64,000 nt of DNA from Solibacillus cecembensis (GTDB lineage Bacteria > Bacillota > Bacilli > Bacillales_A > Planococcaceae). The DNA is taken from NCBI RefSeq assembly GCF_001439635.1, contig NZ_LMBZ01000015.1:51907-115906 (forward strand), given 5' to 3'. Under the pieces are notes generated by a model. The model saw nothing but the letters and a program-made list of their open reading frames with translations, was not told the DNA's origin and did not search any database. The translations under genes were made by a program, and so were the position numbers. Below are positions 17,496 through 27,013 of this stretch, piece after piece (positions within the stretch are counted from its first letter, which is position 1; the number at the start of each line of letters is the position of its first letter).

Positions 17496-19022
17496 TCAAC
17501 CTTCTTCATTAATAATAACATTTTTACCGCGTAACTTTAAAACTAATGGAATACAGATCCATAAAAACGCTACAACTAAAAAGACAAGTGATAGAGGTTT
17601 CTCTACAAAAATACTGAATTCGCCATTTGAAATCGTTAATGCACGACGCATGTTATTTTCAATCATCGGCCCTAATACTAACGCTAAAACGAGTGGTGCA
17701 ACAGGGAAATCATTTTTAGCAAAATAATAACCTAAAACACCACAGGCTAATAATACTAATAAATCAAATGTTGTATATTGCACCGCATAAACACCAAATA
17801 TTGAAATCGCAATAATAATAGGTAATAAATATTTCTTCGGTGTTTGAATGATTTTTGCAAAAACACGCACTAACGGCATATTTAAAATGAGTAGCATTAA
17901 GTTACCTAAAAACATACTTGCGATTAATCCCCAAGCAACTTGCGGATGTTCTTCAAATAATAAGGGGCCTGGTTGAATGTTGTACATAACAAAGGCCCCC
18001 ATTAAAATCGCAGTCGTACCAGAACCCGGAATACCTAACGTTAAAAGAGGGATCATTGCACCACCCGAAGCTGCGTTGTTTGCTGATTCTGGAGAGGCTA
18101 CCCCTGCAATGTTTCCTTTACCGAATGATTCTGGATTTTTACTAATCTTCTTTTCCGTAATATAAGCAAAGAATGATGCAAGCGTAGCACCTGCTCCTGG
18201 TAAGACACCTAAAAAGAATCCAAGTAAAGAGCCACGGCCAATTGGTGCTGCACTATCTTTTAAATCTTGCTTTGTTGGTAATATTCGCGTAATTTTCGCA
18301 ATCGGCTCATCACTGCCGTCCTTCTCGAAAATCGTTTTAAATACTTCTCCTAAAGCAAATAACCCTACTGCAACGGTTAAAAATTCAATTCCGCTAAAGA
18401 GTACTGGTTGATCATACGTAAATCGGGCAATACCTGAAACCGCATCAATCCCAATCGAACCTAATAATAAACCAAGTACCGTCATAATTAATGCTTTCGT
18501 AATCGACTTCCCTGCCAAACCACTAACTGCTGCTAAACCTAATAACATTAATGAAAAATACTCAGCAGGTCCGAAATTAATGGCAATTTTTGATAATGGT
18601 CGAGCCAATAAAACTAACCCAATTAAAGATACAATCCCCGCTACAAACGAACCAATAGCGGCTATGGACAAGGCAGCCCCTGCTCTTCCTTGACGCGCCA
18701 TTTGGTAACCATCTAAAGTCGTTACAACTGAAGACGATTCACCTGGCGTATTTAATAAAATGGACGTTGTAGACCCACCATACATCGCACCGTAGTAGAC
18801 ACCCGCAAGTAAGATGATTGAGCTAGTAGCAGCCATTTCTACAGGTAAGCCAGATGTTAACGTAGCAGTAACTGGAATTAATAGCGCCACTCCGCTCATT
18901 GGTCCGATACCTGGTAAAACACCAACTGCAGTACCGATAATAACTCCTACTAAAGCAAATAAAATATTATGCCATTGAAATGCGATTGCAAAGCCGTTCA
19001 TTAAATATTGTATCGTTTCCAA
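17496..19022 (-). CDS. tctA: Tripartite tricarboxylate transporter, large permease TctA
   Basis: A 508-residue permease with about 11-12 membrane segments. It is the large subunit of a TTT system, which takes up carboxylates such as citrate by a secondary mechanism with a lipid-anchored binding protein. The N-terminal TctA signature (GTAVGVLPGIGPM, about residues 30-42) and the repeated G-L-PGAGAT loop (about 274-281) are visible. The start is TTG, with AAGGGGGA 7 nt upstream, and follows the tctB stop closely. Expression is likely controlled by the two-component system encoded upstream. Confidence 0.93.
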   Translation of the reverse strand: METIQYLMNGFAIAFQWHNILFALVGVIIGTAVGVLPGIGPMSGVALLIPVTATLTSGLPVEMAATSSIILLAGVYYGAMYGGSTTSILLNTPGESSSVVTTLDGYQMARQGRAGAALSIAAIGSFVAGIVSLIGLVLLARPLSKIAINFGPAEYFSLMLLGLAAVSGLAGKSITKALIMTVLGLLLGSIGIDAVSGIARFTYDQPVLFSGIEFLTVAVGLFALGEVFKTIFEKDGSDEPIAKITRILPTKQDLKDSAAPIGRGSLLGFFLGVLPGAGATLASFFAYITEKKISKNPESFGKGNIAGVASPESANNAASGGAMIPLLTLGIPGSGTTAILMGAFVMYNIQPGPLLFEEHPQVAWGLIASMFLGNLMLLILNMPLVRVFAKIIQTPKKYLLPIIIAISIFGVYAVQYTTFDLLVLLACGVLGYYFAKNDFPVAPLVLALVLGPMIENNMRRALTISNGEFSIFVEKPLSLVFLVVAFLWICIPLVLKLRGKNVIINEEG

Positions 19023-19038
19023 TTACACGTCCCCCTTT

Positions 19039-19509
19039 CTATAAAAATGGTAACCCTGGTAAAGATCCGCCTAATACGTTGACAAATCCGTAATAAATAA
19101 ATGCTGAAAAAGTGGCCGCTATAATAATCGTAGGAACCCATTTTCCCTTTTCTAACGTTTGGAATCCAATAACAAGGAACGCAAATGTCGTAATTAAATA
19201 ACCTAGTTTTTCTAATAATAGAACGTAACCTAAAGCCGCAATAAATATAATGAAAAATCGCTTATAGTTCGGTGATTTAATATCTTCTTCCTCACCTACA
19301 ATTTTATAAGTAGCTTTATGCTTAATCGTTTCAATAAACAAGAAAATACTTAAAATAATGAGAATGATACCTAAGCCTATCGGGAAAGTACTTGGTCCAA
19401 TTTGTGAGCCATATGCACTGGTAGAAATTTTTTGCGATTCGACAACTACAAGAATACCTAACGCAAGAAAAACAATACTGGCCATTCGATCAAATTTTAA
19501 ATTCATCAT
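19039..19509 (-). CDS. tctB: Tripartite tricarboxylate transporter, small permease TctB
   Basis: A 156-residue TctB-family membrane protein with about four membrane segments, 16 nt upstream of tctA and 55 nt after tctC. AGGAGG lies 7 nt before the first of two adjacent ATG codons. TctB proteins are short and poorly conserved; the call rests on size, topology and position between tctC and tctA. Confidence 0.88.
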   Translation of the reverse strand: MMNLKFDRMASIVFLALGILVVVESQKISTSAYGSQIGPSTFPIGLGIILIILSIFLFIETIKHKATYKIVGEEEDIKSPNYKRFFIIFIAALGYVLLLEKLGYLITTFAFLVIGFQTLEKGKWVPTIIIAATFSAFIYYGFVNVLGGSLPGLPFL

Positions 19510-19564
19510 TGTGACACCTCCTAAAAGGGATGCGAGCCATTTGTTTTTGCTCGCATCTTTTCTA

Positions 19565-20602
19565 TTACTTTTGCATACCTAAAGCAGTTAAAATTTCTGT
19601 AATCATTTTATCTTGTTCTTCAAGGAATGTAGTGAAATCATCCCCTACACGGAAATCTTGCTCCCAGCCATTACGTTGTAACTCTGCTGTCCATTCTTCC
19701 TTATCATTTAATGCCGTTAATTTTTCAACCCAATATGTTTTAGCTGCTTCCGACATATCTTTCGGACCGAAAATCCCGCGCCAAATTGTAAACTCTGTAT
19801 CAATGCCTAAATCATAAAGTGTCGGAACATCTTCTAATCCTTCAATTGCCACTTTATTCGGTGAAGTTACAGCTAGTACGCGTGCATCCCCACTCTTCAC
19901 GTAAGCGGCAACTGTTGAAATATCTGTTCCGATGGCATCCGCATTTTTACCTAACAATGCTGCCATCGCTTCACCGCCACCGTCATAAGAAACGTATTTT
20001 ACAGCCTTTGGATCAATCCCATACTCATAAGCTGGTAAAATCGTAATCAAGTGATCCATTGAACCCGGTGCCGAACCACCAGCCATTGTAATTGCTGTTG
20101 GATCTGCTTTAACCGCATCTAATAAATCCGTTAAGCTTTCATATGGTGAATCTGCACGTACAACAATTGCGCCAAAGTCTTTCGTTAATTGTGCAAGTGG
20201 TGTCGTATCTTTATAACCATATGGACTATTTCCTTCTGCTTTTAAATTATTTATTAAAATCGGTGGAGACTTGACCATTAACATATGATCATTTTTCGCT
20301 TCTTTCGTCGCGTATGTGGCCATAAATACAGCACCACCGCCACCCGGTTTATTTTCAACTGTAATCGGTTTTTCAATTATTTTTGTTTCATTCATCATTT
20401 TACCGATTGAACGAGCTGTTAAATCCCAGCCGCCACCTGCCCCAGATGGTGCTACAATCGTCAAGTTACTTTTCGGATATTCCTCTTCCTTACTGCTACT
20501 GCTACTACCGCTAGACTCTCCCCCACCATCGCTACAAGCCGCTAAAGCTAACGTAAGCGATGCTGCCGAAAATAGTGCAACTAATTTCTTTTTCATTGAC
20601 AT
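19565..20602 (-). CDS. tctC: Tripartite tricarboxylate transporter substrate-binding lipoprotein TctC
   Basis: A 345-residue Bug/TctC-type extracytoplasmic receptor. Residues 1-22 are a lipoprotein signal with lipobox LALAAC (Cys 23), then a serine/glycine-rich linker of about 20 residues. The mature part has the TctC pattern: SNLTIVAPSGAGGGWD, VENKPGGGGA and the MDHLI helix. A GGGGGGAA site precedes the ATG. An intrinsic terminator separates the gene from the upstream regulator genes, so it should start from its own promoter between 20603 and 20760. The ligand cannot be predicted, although citrate-like carboxylates are common. Confidence 0.93.
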   Translation of the reverse strand: MSMKKKLVALFSAASLTLALAACSDGGGESSGSSSSSKEEEYPKSNLTIVAPSGAGGGWDLTARSIGKMMNETKIIEKPITVENKPGGGGAVFMATYATKEAKNDHMLMVKSPPILINNLKAEGNSPYGYKDTTPLAQLTKDFGAIVVRADSPYESLTDLLDAVKADPTAITMAGGSAPGSMDHLITILPAYEYGIDPKAVKYVSYDGGGEAMAALLGKNADAIGTDISTVAAYVKSGDARVLAVTSPNKVAIEGLEDVPTLYDLGIDTEFTIWRGIFGPKDMSEAAKTYWVEKLTALNDKEEWTAELQRNGWEQDFRVGDDFTTFLEEQDKMITEILTALGMQK

Positions 20603-20762
20603 AAATATTCCCCCCTCTGAATATACGCTCCCTTTGATGTAAGCGTTATCTTTATTAAAATATAAAAAATGACTATTTTATATATTTCGGAAATATTGTC
20701 TTTTGATTTTATATTATCCATTTTGTTCATACTGTTCACAGTGTTCCAAAATTCACAAAAAA

Positions 20763-20798
20763 AGTACACAATTGTTTGCCCCTAAACAATTGTGTACT
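20763..20798 (-). terminator. Terminator between the two-component genes and tctC
   Basis: A perfect 15-bp stem (20763-20777 with 20784-20798) with a 6-nt loop. On the minus strand it is followed by TTTTTTTG. It lies 16 nt past the response regulator stop. Confidence 0.9.
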
Positions 20799-20813
20799 CT
20801 TTCTATTTTCTAT

Positions 20814-21497
20814 TCATTTTATTAAATATCGCCTTTCTGGACGGCCAACAGAGCCGTATATATGCTCAACATAAATGACTTTTTCTACCATTAAATGCTC
20901 TAAATAGCGACGTGCTGTTGTACGACTAATACCAAGTTCTCGTCCCAACTTTTCAGCTGTAATGCCATCCACGCAAGTTGTTAAGTAGTTAATGACCCCA
21001 TTTTTCGTCACTGGATCAATCCCTTTAGGACTATTTTCTCTCGCGTCCTCAGTAAACGTCATATTATTCCATAAGCGATGGATTTCATTCGCTTGCAATT
21101 TATCCGAAGAGTTTAATATATCCCTTTTATCTTTGTACTTTTGCAAACATTCTTTAAATCGTTGCAATGTTAAAGGTTTTAATAAAAAATCAATGACGCC
21201 ACTGGCATAGGCCTTCTTCACAATATCCACCTCCGCAGCTGCTGTAATTAAAATAATATCCGTTTCCAGATTCGTCTGCTTAATATAATCGATGAGCTCC
21301 GTCCCTAATTTATCTGGAAAATAAATATCCAATAAAATTAAATCCGGCTTCAAAGTATCTAACCAAATTTTCGCTTCCTCGATTGAATGTGACATCCCAA
21401 TCGTTTGAAACCCTTCCAGCTGCTCTATAAATTTCTCATGAATTTGAGCAATGCGCACATCATCTTCAACAATCAACACTTCAATATTTTTTTCCAT
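20814..21497 (-). CDS. CitB/DcuR-type response regulator
   Basis: A 227-residue response regulator. The receiver domain spans about residues 6-122, with EDD at 11-13, the phospho-accepting D57 in LLDIYF, and KP near 107. The C-terminal part has a helix-turn-helix (EKLGRELGISRTTARRYLEHL) of the CitT/DcuR class. The gene begins 6 nt past the kinase stop with GAGGGG, so the pair is translated together. By analogy with CitST, DctSR and MalKR systems it should activate the adjacent carboxylate transporter operon. Confidence 0.9.
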   Translation of the reverse strand: MEKNIEVLIVEDDVRIAQIHEKFIEQLEGFQTIGMSHSIEEAKIWLDTLKPDLILLDIYFPDKLGTELIDYIKQTNLETDIILITAAAEVDIVKKAYASGVIDFLLKPLTLQRFKECLQKYKDKRDILNSSDKLQANEIHRLWNNMTFTEDARENSPKGIDPVTKNGVINYLTTCVDGITAEKLGRELGISRTTARRYLEHLMVEKVIYVEHIYGSVGRPERRYLIK

Positions 21498-21503
21498 AGC
21501 TTT

Positions 21504-23087
21504 TTACCCCTCTTTAGGAATCGAAACAATAAACAGCGCTCCCCCAAGCTCGCCGCTTTCAATCGCAATAGCACCATTCAGCCTTTTTAAATTCTCGTTT
21601 ACGATAGATAAACCATATCCGCGCGTTTCTTTATCCTTTGTTGATTGCTTCATTTTAAATAGATTATTTAGTAGATTTTGATCAATACCGCTTCCGGAAT
21701 CTTCTATTTCACAAATGACTTCTTTTTCATATTCATAAATATATATACGAACCATTCGCTCTTCCTCATCTAAATGTTCAACCGCCTCAAATGCATTCAT
21801 CACCAAATTCCCTAATATTGAAATTAATAAATGCTTTTCAAAATATTGACCAAGTTTCCCACAATAACTATCCTCATCTAATATGAGCGTAACCTTCAAC
21901 TCTTTTGCACGATTATAAAATCCGATCATTAAGCCGCTAATAAATGTATCTTTAATATGCTCGTTAATAAACGAGATTAACGCATGGTTACCGAGACGCT
22001 CTGAATGAATTAAATGTAGTGCTTCATCATATTCCTTTAACTGCAGCAAACCTGAAATCGTATAAAGAAAATTATTATACTCATGTGTTTGAGCGCGTAA
22101 TGATGCGATATATTGCTTCACTTGTGATAATTCATCCGCCACTAAATCAATTTCCTCAAAAGGTCGGAAGCTCGACACCGCACCGATTACTTTCCCCTCA
22201 TTAATAATAGGCACGCGGTTAACTAATGTCTTTACACCATTGATTGTCATCATTCGATTTAATTGCTCATGCCCCGATTCCATCACTTTAATTAATCGCG
22301 TATTCGGGATGACTGTACTAATATTGTGACCTACTACAGGTTGATCATTATTTAATATGGCGCTCGCAGACTGATTGCTTAATGTAATCGTGCCTTCTGT
22401 ATCTACCATAATAATGCCTTCTCGAATCGACTCTAAAATAGCATTTCGCTCAGTCAATATTTTTACGATTTCCTGTGGTTCATAGTTTAATAGCTGCTTC
22501 TTTATTTTATTCGATAAATATGTAGATATGATGATTGACAGTAATAAGGTAATGATAAATAATACGATCAAATAGCGTCCATAATCGAGATTCATCGAGA
22601 AAATATCCTCATATAAAAATCCAACAGAAACGACACCGATTATTTTTCCATCTTCATCTTTTACCGGCGCCTTACCACGTAAAGCCTTTCCTAAAGTACC
22701 CTCGGCAACTGAAATATATGCCTCACCTTCGATTAACGCTTGATCATTGTCATCTCCAACCATCTCTTCGCCAATCCGCGCTTTCACTGGGTGTGCATAA
22801 CGTATACTTTGTTCATCCCCTAGTACAACATATTCGGCTTCGACACTTTCTTGTATTTCTAAAGCGAGTTGTTGTAACGCTTCCGTTGTTTCCGCCTTCT
22901 TTAATCCTGCTATAATATCTGGATGTTTAGAGGTCACTTTCGCAACACTTAGAGCGCGATCTCCAATTTCGTGCTCTACAATTTCCCCCATTATGAAATA
23001 AGTAGGTATAATAATAAGAAATGATACCGTTACGACTAAAAAAATATTATATTTGAAAAATTGAAAATTTAACGAACGTCTTTTCAT
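21504..23087 (-). CDS. CitA/DcuS-type sensor histidine kinase
   Basis: A 527-residue membrane kinase. The first membrane segment is at about 13-33, an extracytoplasmic single-Cache/PDC sensor at about 36-170, the second membrane segment at about 172-190, and a cytoplasmic PAS at about 212-315. A SpoB-like dimerisation helix carries the phospho-accepting H335 (QTHEYNN), and a HATPase domain has EDSGSGID and GYGLSIV. This is the order in CitA, DcuS and MalK, which sense citrate or C4-dicarboxylates. GAGGGAT precedes the ATG. The adjacent TTT transporter supports a carboxylate signal. Confidence 0.92.
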   Translation of the reverse strand: MKRRSLNFQFFKYNIFLVVTVSFLIIIPTYFIMGEIVEHEIGDRALSVAKVTSKHPDIIAGLKKAETTEALQQLALEIQESVEAEYVVLGDEQSIRYAHPVKARIGEEMVGDDNDQALIEGEAYISVAEGTLGKALRGKAPVKDEDGKIIGVVSVGFLYEDIFSMNLDYGRYLIVLFIITLLLSIIISTYLSNKIKKQLLNYEPQEIVKILTERNAILESIREGIIMVDTEGTITLSNQSASAILNNDQPVVGHNISTVIPNTRLIKVMESGHEQLNRMMTINGVKTLVNRVPIINEGKVIGAVSSFRPFEEIDLVADELSQVKQYIASLRAQTHEYNNFLYTISGLLQLKEYDEALHLIHSERLGNHALISFINEHIKDTFISGLMIGFYNRAKELKVTLILDEDSYCGKLGQYFEKHLLISILGNLVMNAFEAVEHLDEEERMVRIYIYEYEKEVICEIEDSGSGIDQNLLNNLFKMKQSTKDKETRGYGLSIVNENLKRLNGAIAIESGELGGALFIVSIPKEG

Positions 23088-23199
23088 TAGCTATCCCTCA
23101 GTGACTTTATAGAATGATAGTTTCCATTATAGCATAGGTTATTTTGATTTTTCGTAAAAGTCTAAACATTAAAGTTTAATGATATCCATTTTAGTCAAC

Positions 23200-23322
23200 A
23201 TGCATTTTAAAGAAATATTTCAGTCATTAAACGCAATTGAAATACGAAAAATGACCCCAATGTCTGACGAAGATAACTATTTTGGGTTGGATGGCTTTAT
23301 TGTTGGGTTGTTTAAAAAATAA
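23200..23322 (+). pseudogene. Possible C-terminal gene fragment
   Basis: A 40-codon frame (from Met at 23200) has protein-like composition, ending MSDEDNYFGLDGFIVG then LFKK and a stop. It has no ribosome binding site and no recognisable N-terminus. It may be the tail of a lost gene. A strong terminator follows at 23346-23376. The rest of 23088-23435 is featureless. Confidence 0.2.
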
Positions 23323-23345
23323 ATTTCATTTCAATAGCAAAAAAC

Positions 23346-23376
23346 CGAGTATGGAGGGCAAACTCTACCATACTCG
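23346..23376. terminator. Bidirectional intrinsic terminator
   Basis: The stem cgagtatgg/ccatactcg (23346-23354 with 23368-23376) is flanked by a T8 run on the plus side and GGTTTTTTGC on the minus side. It would end the DUF418 transcript coming from the right. Confidence 0.85.
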
Positions 23377-23435
23377 ATTTTTTTTAGAAGGGGTGAAAAA
23401 GTGTAGTACTTTTTATTATTGCAACAAATAATTTA

Positions 23436-24482
23436 CTAATTACTATCTTCTGATTTCATTTTTAAAAGTGGGGGAACGTTCCAATAGGTGCCCATCCGCC
23501 ATAGCCATTCAATTGGTCCAAATCTAAAGAATACCAACCAAAGCTTACTAAATAGTAATTGCAAAATGTAAATTCCAACACAGATCCAGAGAGAGGAAAT
23601 TAAATCGATGTTCGAAATTAAATCTAATGCATTTCCAATCAATAAAATAAGTGCAGTTTGTCCTAAATAGTTAGTTAAAGCCAATCGTCCATACGCTTTT
23701 AATGGGGAAAGAAGTATTTGTAACAACGGATGTTGAAGTATTATCACTAATGTCCCTATATAGAATGCCGAAACAAATGGACTGATTTGCATCCCGATTA
23801 ATGGAAACATCGTTACTTTTTCTATATGATTAGTTAATTGTTCGTCCGACAAATTATCAAGTGGTAAGTATGCATGTGGTGCATATTGCCATTGATAAAG
23901 CCAACCAACTAAACTTACACCAAACATAGAGATTGTAAAAATTGTTATCTTTTTTCGATTATCTTCAATTTCTTCAAATATTCGATACTGCCCTGCTGCT
24001 AGACCAAGTAAAATCAGCGGGAATGGCATAGCTATTTTTAAACCTAAGTAAGCAGTTATTCCTAAGAGGGTAAGACCTAAAGCTAAATTTATTTCTTTAC
24101 GTACTTTATAGAATGGTAAAGCTACTAAGCCAAATATTGCATAGATTGTTAACGCTTCACCGGGTTGGAAATACATATGTACAATTCCTATTAAAAACAA
24201 AATGGCGATTCTTCTTATGAAAAATAAAAAAGCCTTTTCATCTTTGGCCTTAGCACGTGTTAAAAAAATATAAAATCCTAATCCAAATAAAAATGAAAAA
24301 ATTGAGAAAAATTTACCTTCTACAAAGAGAGTTAAAATGTTACTGTATGCGATGTCTATTGATGTTTGTGGTAATTCAATTCTAAGAAGTGTTGGGATAT
24401 TTACTAGTATAATTCCTAGTAGTGCAAATCCTCTTAAATAATCTAAAATATGAATTCGTTTGTTTAAATCAATTGGTTGCAT
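23436..24482 (-). CDS. DUF418 family integral membrane protein
   Basis: A 348-residue protein with about 9-10 membrane segments. It has the N-terminal DYLRGFALLGIILVN signature of DUF418/YeiB proteins, the GKFFSIFSFLFGLGF second motif, and a C-terminal DUF418 part with LTNYLGQT and GPIEWLWR. The family is related to acyltransferase-3-type membrane proteins, but its activity is unknown. A gene remnant lies just upstream (24495-24737). Confidence 0.88.
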   Translation of the reverse strand: MQPIDLNKRIHILDYLRGFALLGIILVNIPTLLRIELPQTSIDIAYSNILTLFVEGKFFSIFSFLFGLGFYIFLTRAKAKDEKAFLFFIRRIAILFLIGIVHMYFQPGEALTIYAIFGLVALPFYKVRKEINLALGLTLLGITAYLGLKIAMPFPLILLGLAAGQYRIFEEIEDNRKKITIFTISMFGVSLVGWLYQWQYAPHAYLPLDNLSDEQLTNHIEKVTMFPLIGMQISPFVSAFYIGTLVIILQHPLLQILLSPLKAYGRLALTNYLGQTALILLIGNALDLISNIDLISSLWICVGIYILQLLFSKLWLVFFRFGPIEWLWRMGTYWNVPPLLKMKSEDSN

Positions 24483-24494
24483 TCTGTCCTCCTC

Positions 24495-24737
24495 CTAACT
24501 AATACAAAGTATACTATACTGAAGTTCATAAAAAAGTAGGAATGGGAAATGTAACGCTAACTCGGGCTCAGGCATAAGCGCATACATCGCTACAAGATCT
24601 TTTCGTGCAATATGCTGATTGATCTTTTTTAACTTGATTGTATGATTTTCTATATAATGCAGAAATTCAAGAAAATCTTTCGTAATCGTTGTTGGATAGT
24701 TGTTTGTGACTGTGATTTCAGTAGGATTTAACAACAA
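24495..24737 (-). pseudogene. Truncated small ORF of unknown family
   Basis: An 80-codon frame begins with TTG directly in the T-run tail of the csp terminator and has no ribosome binding site, so it is unlikely to be translated as it stands. Residues 3-55 read like a real protein (ITVTNNYPTTITKDFLEFL and on, with several helices), while the last 20 residues look random. Probably a piece of a lost gene. Family not recognised. Confidence 0.3.
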
Positions 24738-24740
24738 AAA

Positions 24741-24785
24741 AAGGCTGCCACCAAAAGTTATCGAAATAACTTTTGGGGCAGCCTT
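24741..24785 (-). terminator. Intrinsic terminator of the cold-shock gene
   Basis: A long stem: aaggctgcc/ggcagcctt outside (24741-24749 with 24777-24785) and ccaaaagttat/ataacttttgg inside. On the minus strand it is followed by TTTTTTT. It lies just past the csp stop. Confidence 0.92.
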
Positions 24786-24805
24786 TTATGGTTACATCAT
24801 TAAAA

Positions 24806-25009
24806 TTAAAGTTTTACGATGTTTGTAGCTTGTGGGCCACGTTGACCGTCTTCAACTGAAAATTCAACTTTTTGACCTTCGTCAAGTGATTTGAAACCGT
24901 CACCTTGGATAGCTGAGAAGTGAGCGAATACGTCGTTTCCGCCTTCTACTTCGATGAAACCGAAACCTTTTTCTGCGTTAAACCATTTTACTGTACCTTG
25001 TTGTGTCAT
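24806..25009 (-). CDS. csp: CspA-family cold-shock protein
   Basis: A 67-residue single OB-fold RNA/DNA chaperone. RNP1 KGFGFIEV (residues 14-21) and RNP2 VFAHFSAI (27-34) are intact, and [11 protein letters not shown] and GPQATNIV complete the family pattern. GGAGGT precedes the ATG by 7 nt. A terminator-like hairpin in the leader (25068-25119) hints at leader-based control. Homologues in B. subtilis are CspB, CspC and CspD; which one this corresponds to cannot be assigned. Confidence 0.96.
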   Translation of the reverse strand: MTQQGTVKWFNAEKGFGFIEVEGGNDVFAHFSAIQGDGFKSLDEGQKVEFSVEDGQRGPQATNIVKL

Positions 25010-25067
25010 TTAAATGACCTCCATTAATTGTATTCAATAATATCATTCTTCATCGAAAGAAAAAATC

Positions 25068-25119
25068 CACATATTACAAAAAGTATCTTACATTACATGA
25101 TTACTCTTTGTAATATGTG
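25068..25119 (-). promoter_or_regulatory. Terminator-like hairpin in the csp leader
   Basis: A perfect 13-bp stem (25068-25080 with 25107-25119) with a 26-nt loop. On the minus strand it is followed by GGATTTTTTC, about 60 nt before the csp start. It is either a transcription attenuator or thermosensitive leader structure, or a terminator of an upstream transcript. The rest of 25120-25421 shows nothing clear. Confidence 0.45.
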
Positions 25120-25421
25120 AATTTATTTGATTTCTTTTAAACGACGTTATTACATTTATTATATAACATAAAATAGAGTTTGGCTAGTCCTAAATGAAAG
25201 TTTTTTTTAAAACAATATATTGCGCACTTAATAAATTAACTTTAGCATTGTTTTCGTGCATAGCTGGCTCAATAGCATTGATCTAGTAAAGTACCGCTAC
25301 CACTGACTTTCTCACAAAAAATACATACAAAGAAGGTCCTTTCCTCTCCCTACTTCCTGCTTCAAAAAAAATGCAAAGTGACGAAAATGACAATCAAAAA
25401 AAGACGATTTCTAATAAAAAA

Positions 25422-25458
25422 CACCCCAATTTTCCGGAGACCACTCACAAATGGGGTG
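25422..25458 (-). terminator. Terminator after the MocR-type regulator
   Basis: The GC-rich stem caccccA/Tggggtg (25422-25428 with 25452-25458) is followed on the minus strand by GTTTTTTATT, about 125 nt past the regulator stop. Confidence 0.65.
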
Positions 25459-25582
25459 CAATTTGCGGAATAAATTTTTTAAAAAACGCAATCAATACAT
25501 CCGCATTTCTTTATTAAGGACCTCGGACAGACTTCATATTTCGTTTTTCACTTCTTTATTTGCTGCTTTTTCAAGAAAAAAA

Positions 25583-27013
25583 TCATAAACCATTTAGCGC
25601 TTGTGCAAACCTTTTGATTCCTTCATCAATCGAATTTTCATCTGCTCTTGCGAAAGTAAAACGAACATAGCCCTTTTTAGATCCCATTGTCGAGCCAGGA
25701 ACATAAATGATACCTCTTTTAATCGATTCTTCGAGTAATTGGTTTTCATTATAATTTTTACGGATTTTACACCATATATGAATACCACCTTGAGGGATGG
25801 TATATTCCACTTGGTCTTTTAAATACGTATCCAAACTTTTAATAATTTGATTTCGCCTTTTTTCTAATTCTTCAATTAAACTTTTCATATGCGCATTGAA
25901 TGTATGCGACTCTAAAAAATCATTCGCAATCCACTGTGTAAAGCTGGAATGGCCAAAATCAATTTGTTGCTTAGCATCAGATAACCTTTCAATTACCGAT
26001 GTTGGCCCGATAATCCACCCTATTCTAAGTCCAGAGGCAACAATTTTGGACAAGGAACTAATGTATAATACATTGCCATGTCTATCTAATGATTTAAGGG
26101 TAGGGACTTTATCTCCTGAAAAAGCTGTTAAACTATACGGATCGTCCTCTACAACTGGAATTCCAAGCTTTGAGGAGATATCTAAAATCGCCTCTCTTTT
26201 CTTCACATTCATTAGGGAACCTGTTGGATTTTGGAAATTTGGATTTAAAAAGATCATTTTAATACGATGTTTTTTATATAATACGTGCAAATCTTCCGGG
26301 TTAATGCCATCCTGATCGACAGGTAAAAGGTGAATTTGTATACCTGCTGATTTAAAAAACGGCAAACTATAGTTATAGGAAGGATCTTCAATTGCAATTG
26401 CATCACCAGGCTTTAACAAACATTGTACGATTAAATGTAATGCTTGTTGCGCCCCCGATGTAATAAGGATAGATGCAGGAGTCGTTTCAATCCCCCGACT
26501 GTCTTTTACATGTTTCGTAAGGGTATTTCTTAAGATTTCACTTCCCTGTGGATGGTCATATCCAAGGCTCCCGATAAAAGAACGTGTTGAGGTAATCTCC
26601 CTTAGAAAACTTTTCGGGAAAAGTTCTTCTGCCAATTCGCCGGTAGCTAAATTAATTAGGTGATGTTCAACAGCTTCTTTTCTTATTTTTTGTGTGACAG
26701 GGAGATTCGGTAAAAAGGAACCCGCATCAATATATCTACTCCAACTAGGAATTCGTTTTTTTGTAATTCCCCATATATCTTTACTAATGGTCGTACCGCT
26801 GCCTCTAGTTCTTTGAATTAGTCCCATCGATTCTAATTCGTCATATGCATTGACCACAGTACTTCTATTTACATTGAGAACATTCGCCAAATTTCGCTCC
26901 GATGGTAATGGCTTGTCAGGAGGGAATGTCCCATCTGCAATCCCCTGCTCAATATATTGCGCGAGTTGTTTATAAATCGCTTTTTTTGCTTTTCTGTCAG
27001 GCTTCCAATCCAT
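25583..27013 (-). CDS. MocR/GabR-type regulator (GntR HTH + aminotransferase fold)
   Basis: A 476-residue protein in two parts. Residues of about 10-75 form a GntR winged helix (PLPSERNLANVLNVNRSTVVNAYDEL). Residues of about 110-470 form a fold-type-I aminotransferase with the PLP lysine in SSLSKIVASGLRIGW and the EDDPYS aspartate region. MocR proteins use PLP as sensor and usually regulate B6, GABA or taurine genes beside them. No such target is adjacent; the divergent neighbour is a YfmQ-like protein. GGAG precedes the ATG. Confidence 0.92.
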   Translation of the reverse strand: MDWKPDRKAKKAIYKQLAQYIEQGIADGTFPPDKPLPSERNLANVLNVNRSTVVNAYDELESMGLIQRTRGSGTTISKDIWGITKKRIPSWSRYIDAGSFLPNLPVTQKIRKEAVEHHLINLATGELAEELFPKSFLREITSTRSFIGSLGYDHPQGSEILRNTLTKHVKDSRGIETTPASILITSGAQQALHLIVQCLLKPGDAIAIEDPSYNYSLPFFKSAGIQIHLLPVDQDGINPEDLHVLYKKHRIKMIFLNPNFQNPTGSLMNVKKREAILDISSKLGIPVVEDDPYSLTAFSGDKVPTLKSLDRHGNVLYISSLSKIVASGLRIGWIIGPTSVIERLSDAKQQIDFGHSSFTQWIANDFLESHTFNAHMKSLIEELEKRRNQIIKSLDTYLKDQVEYTIPQGGIHIWCKIRKNYNENQLLEESIKRGIIYVPGSTMGSKKGYVRFTFARADENSIDEGIKRFAQALNGL

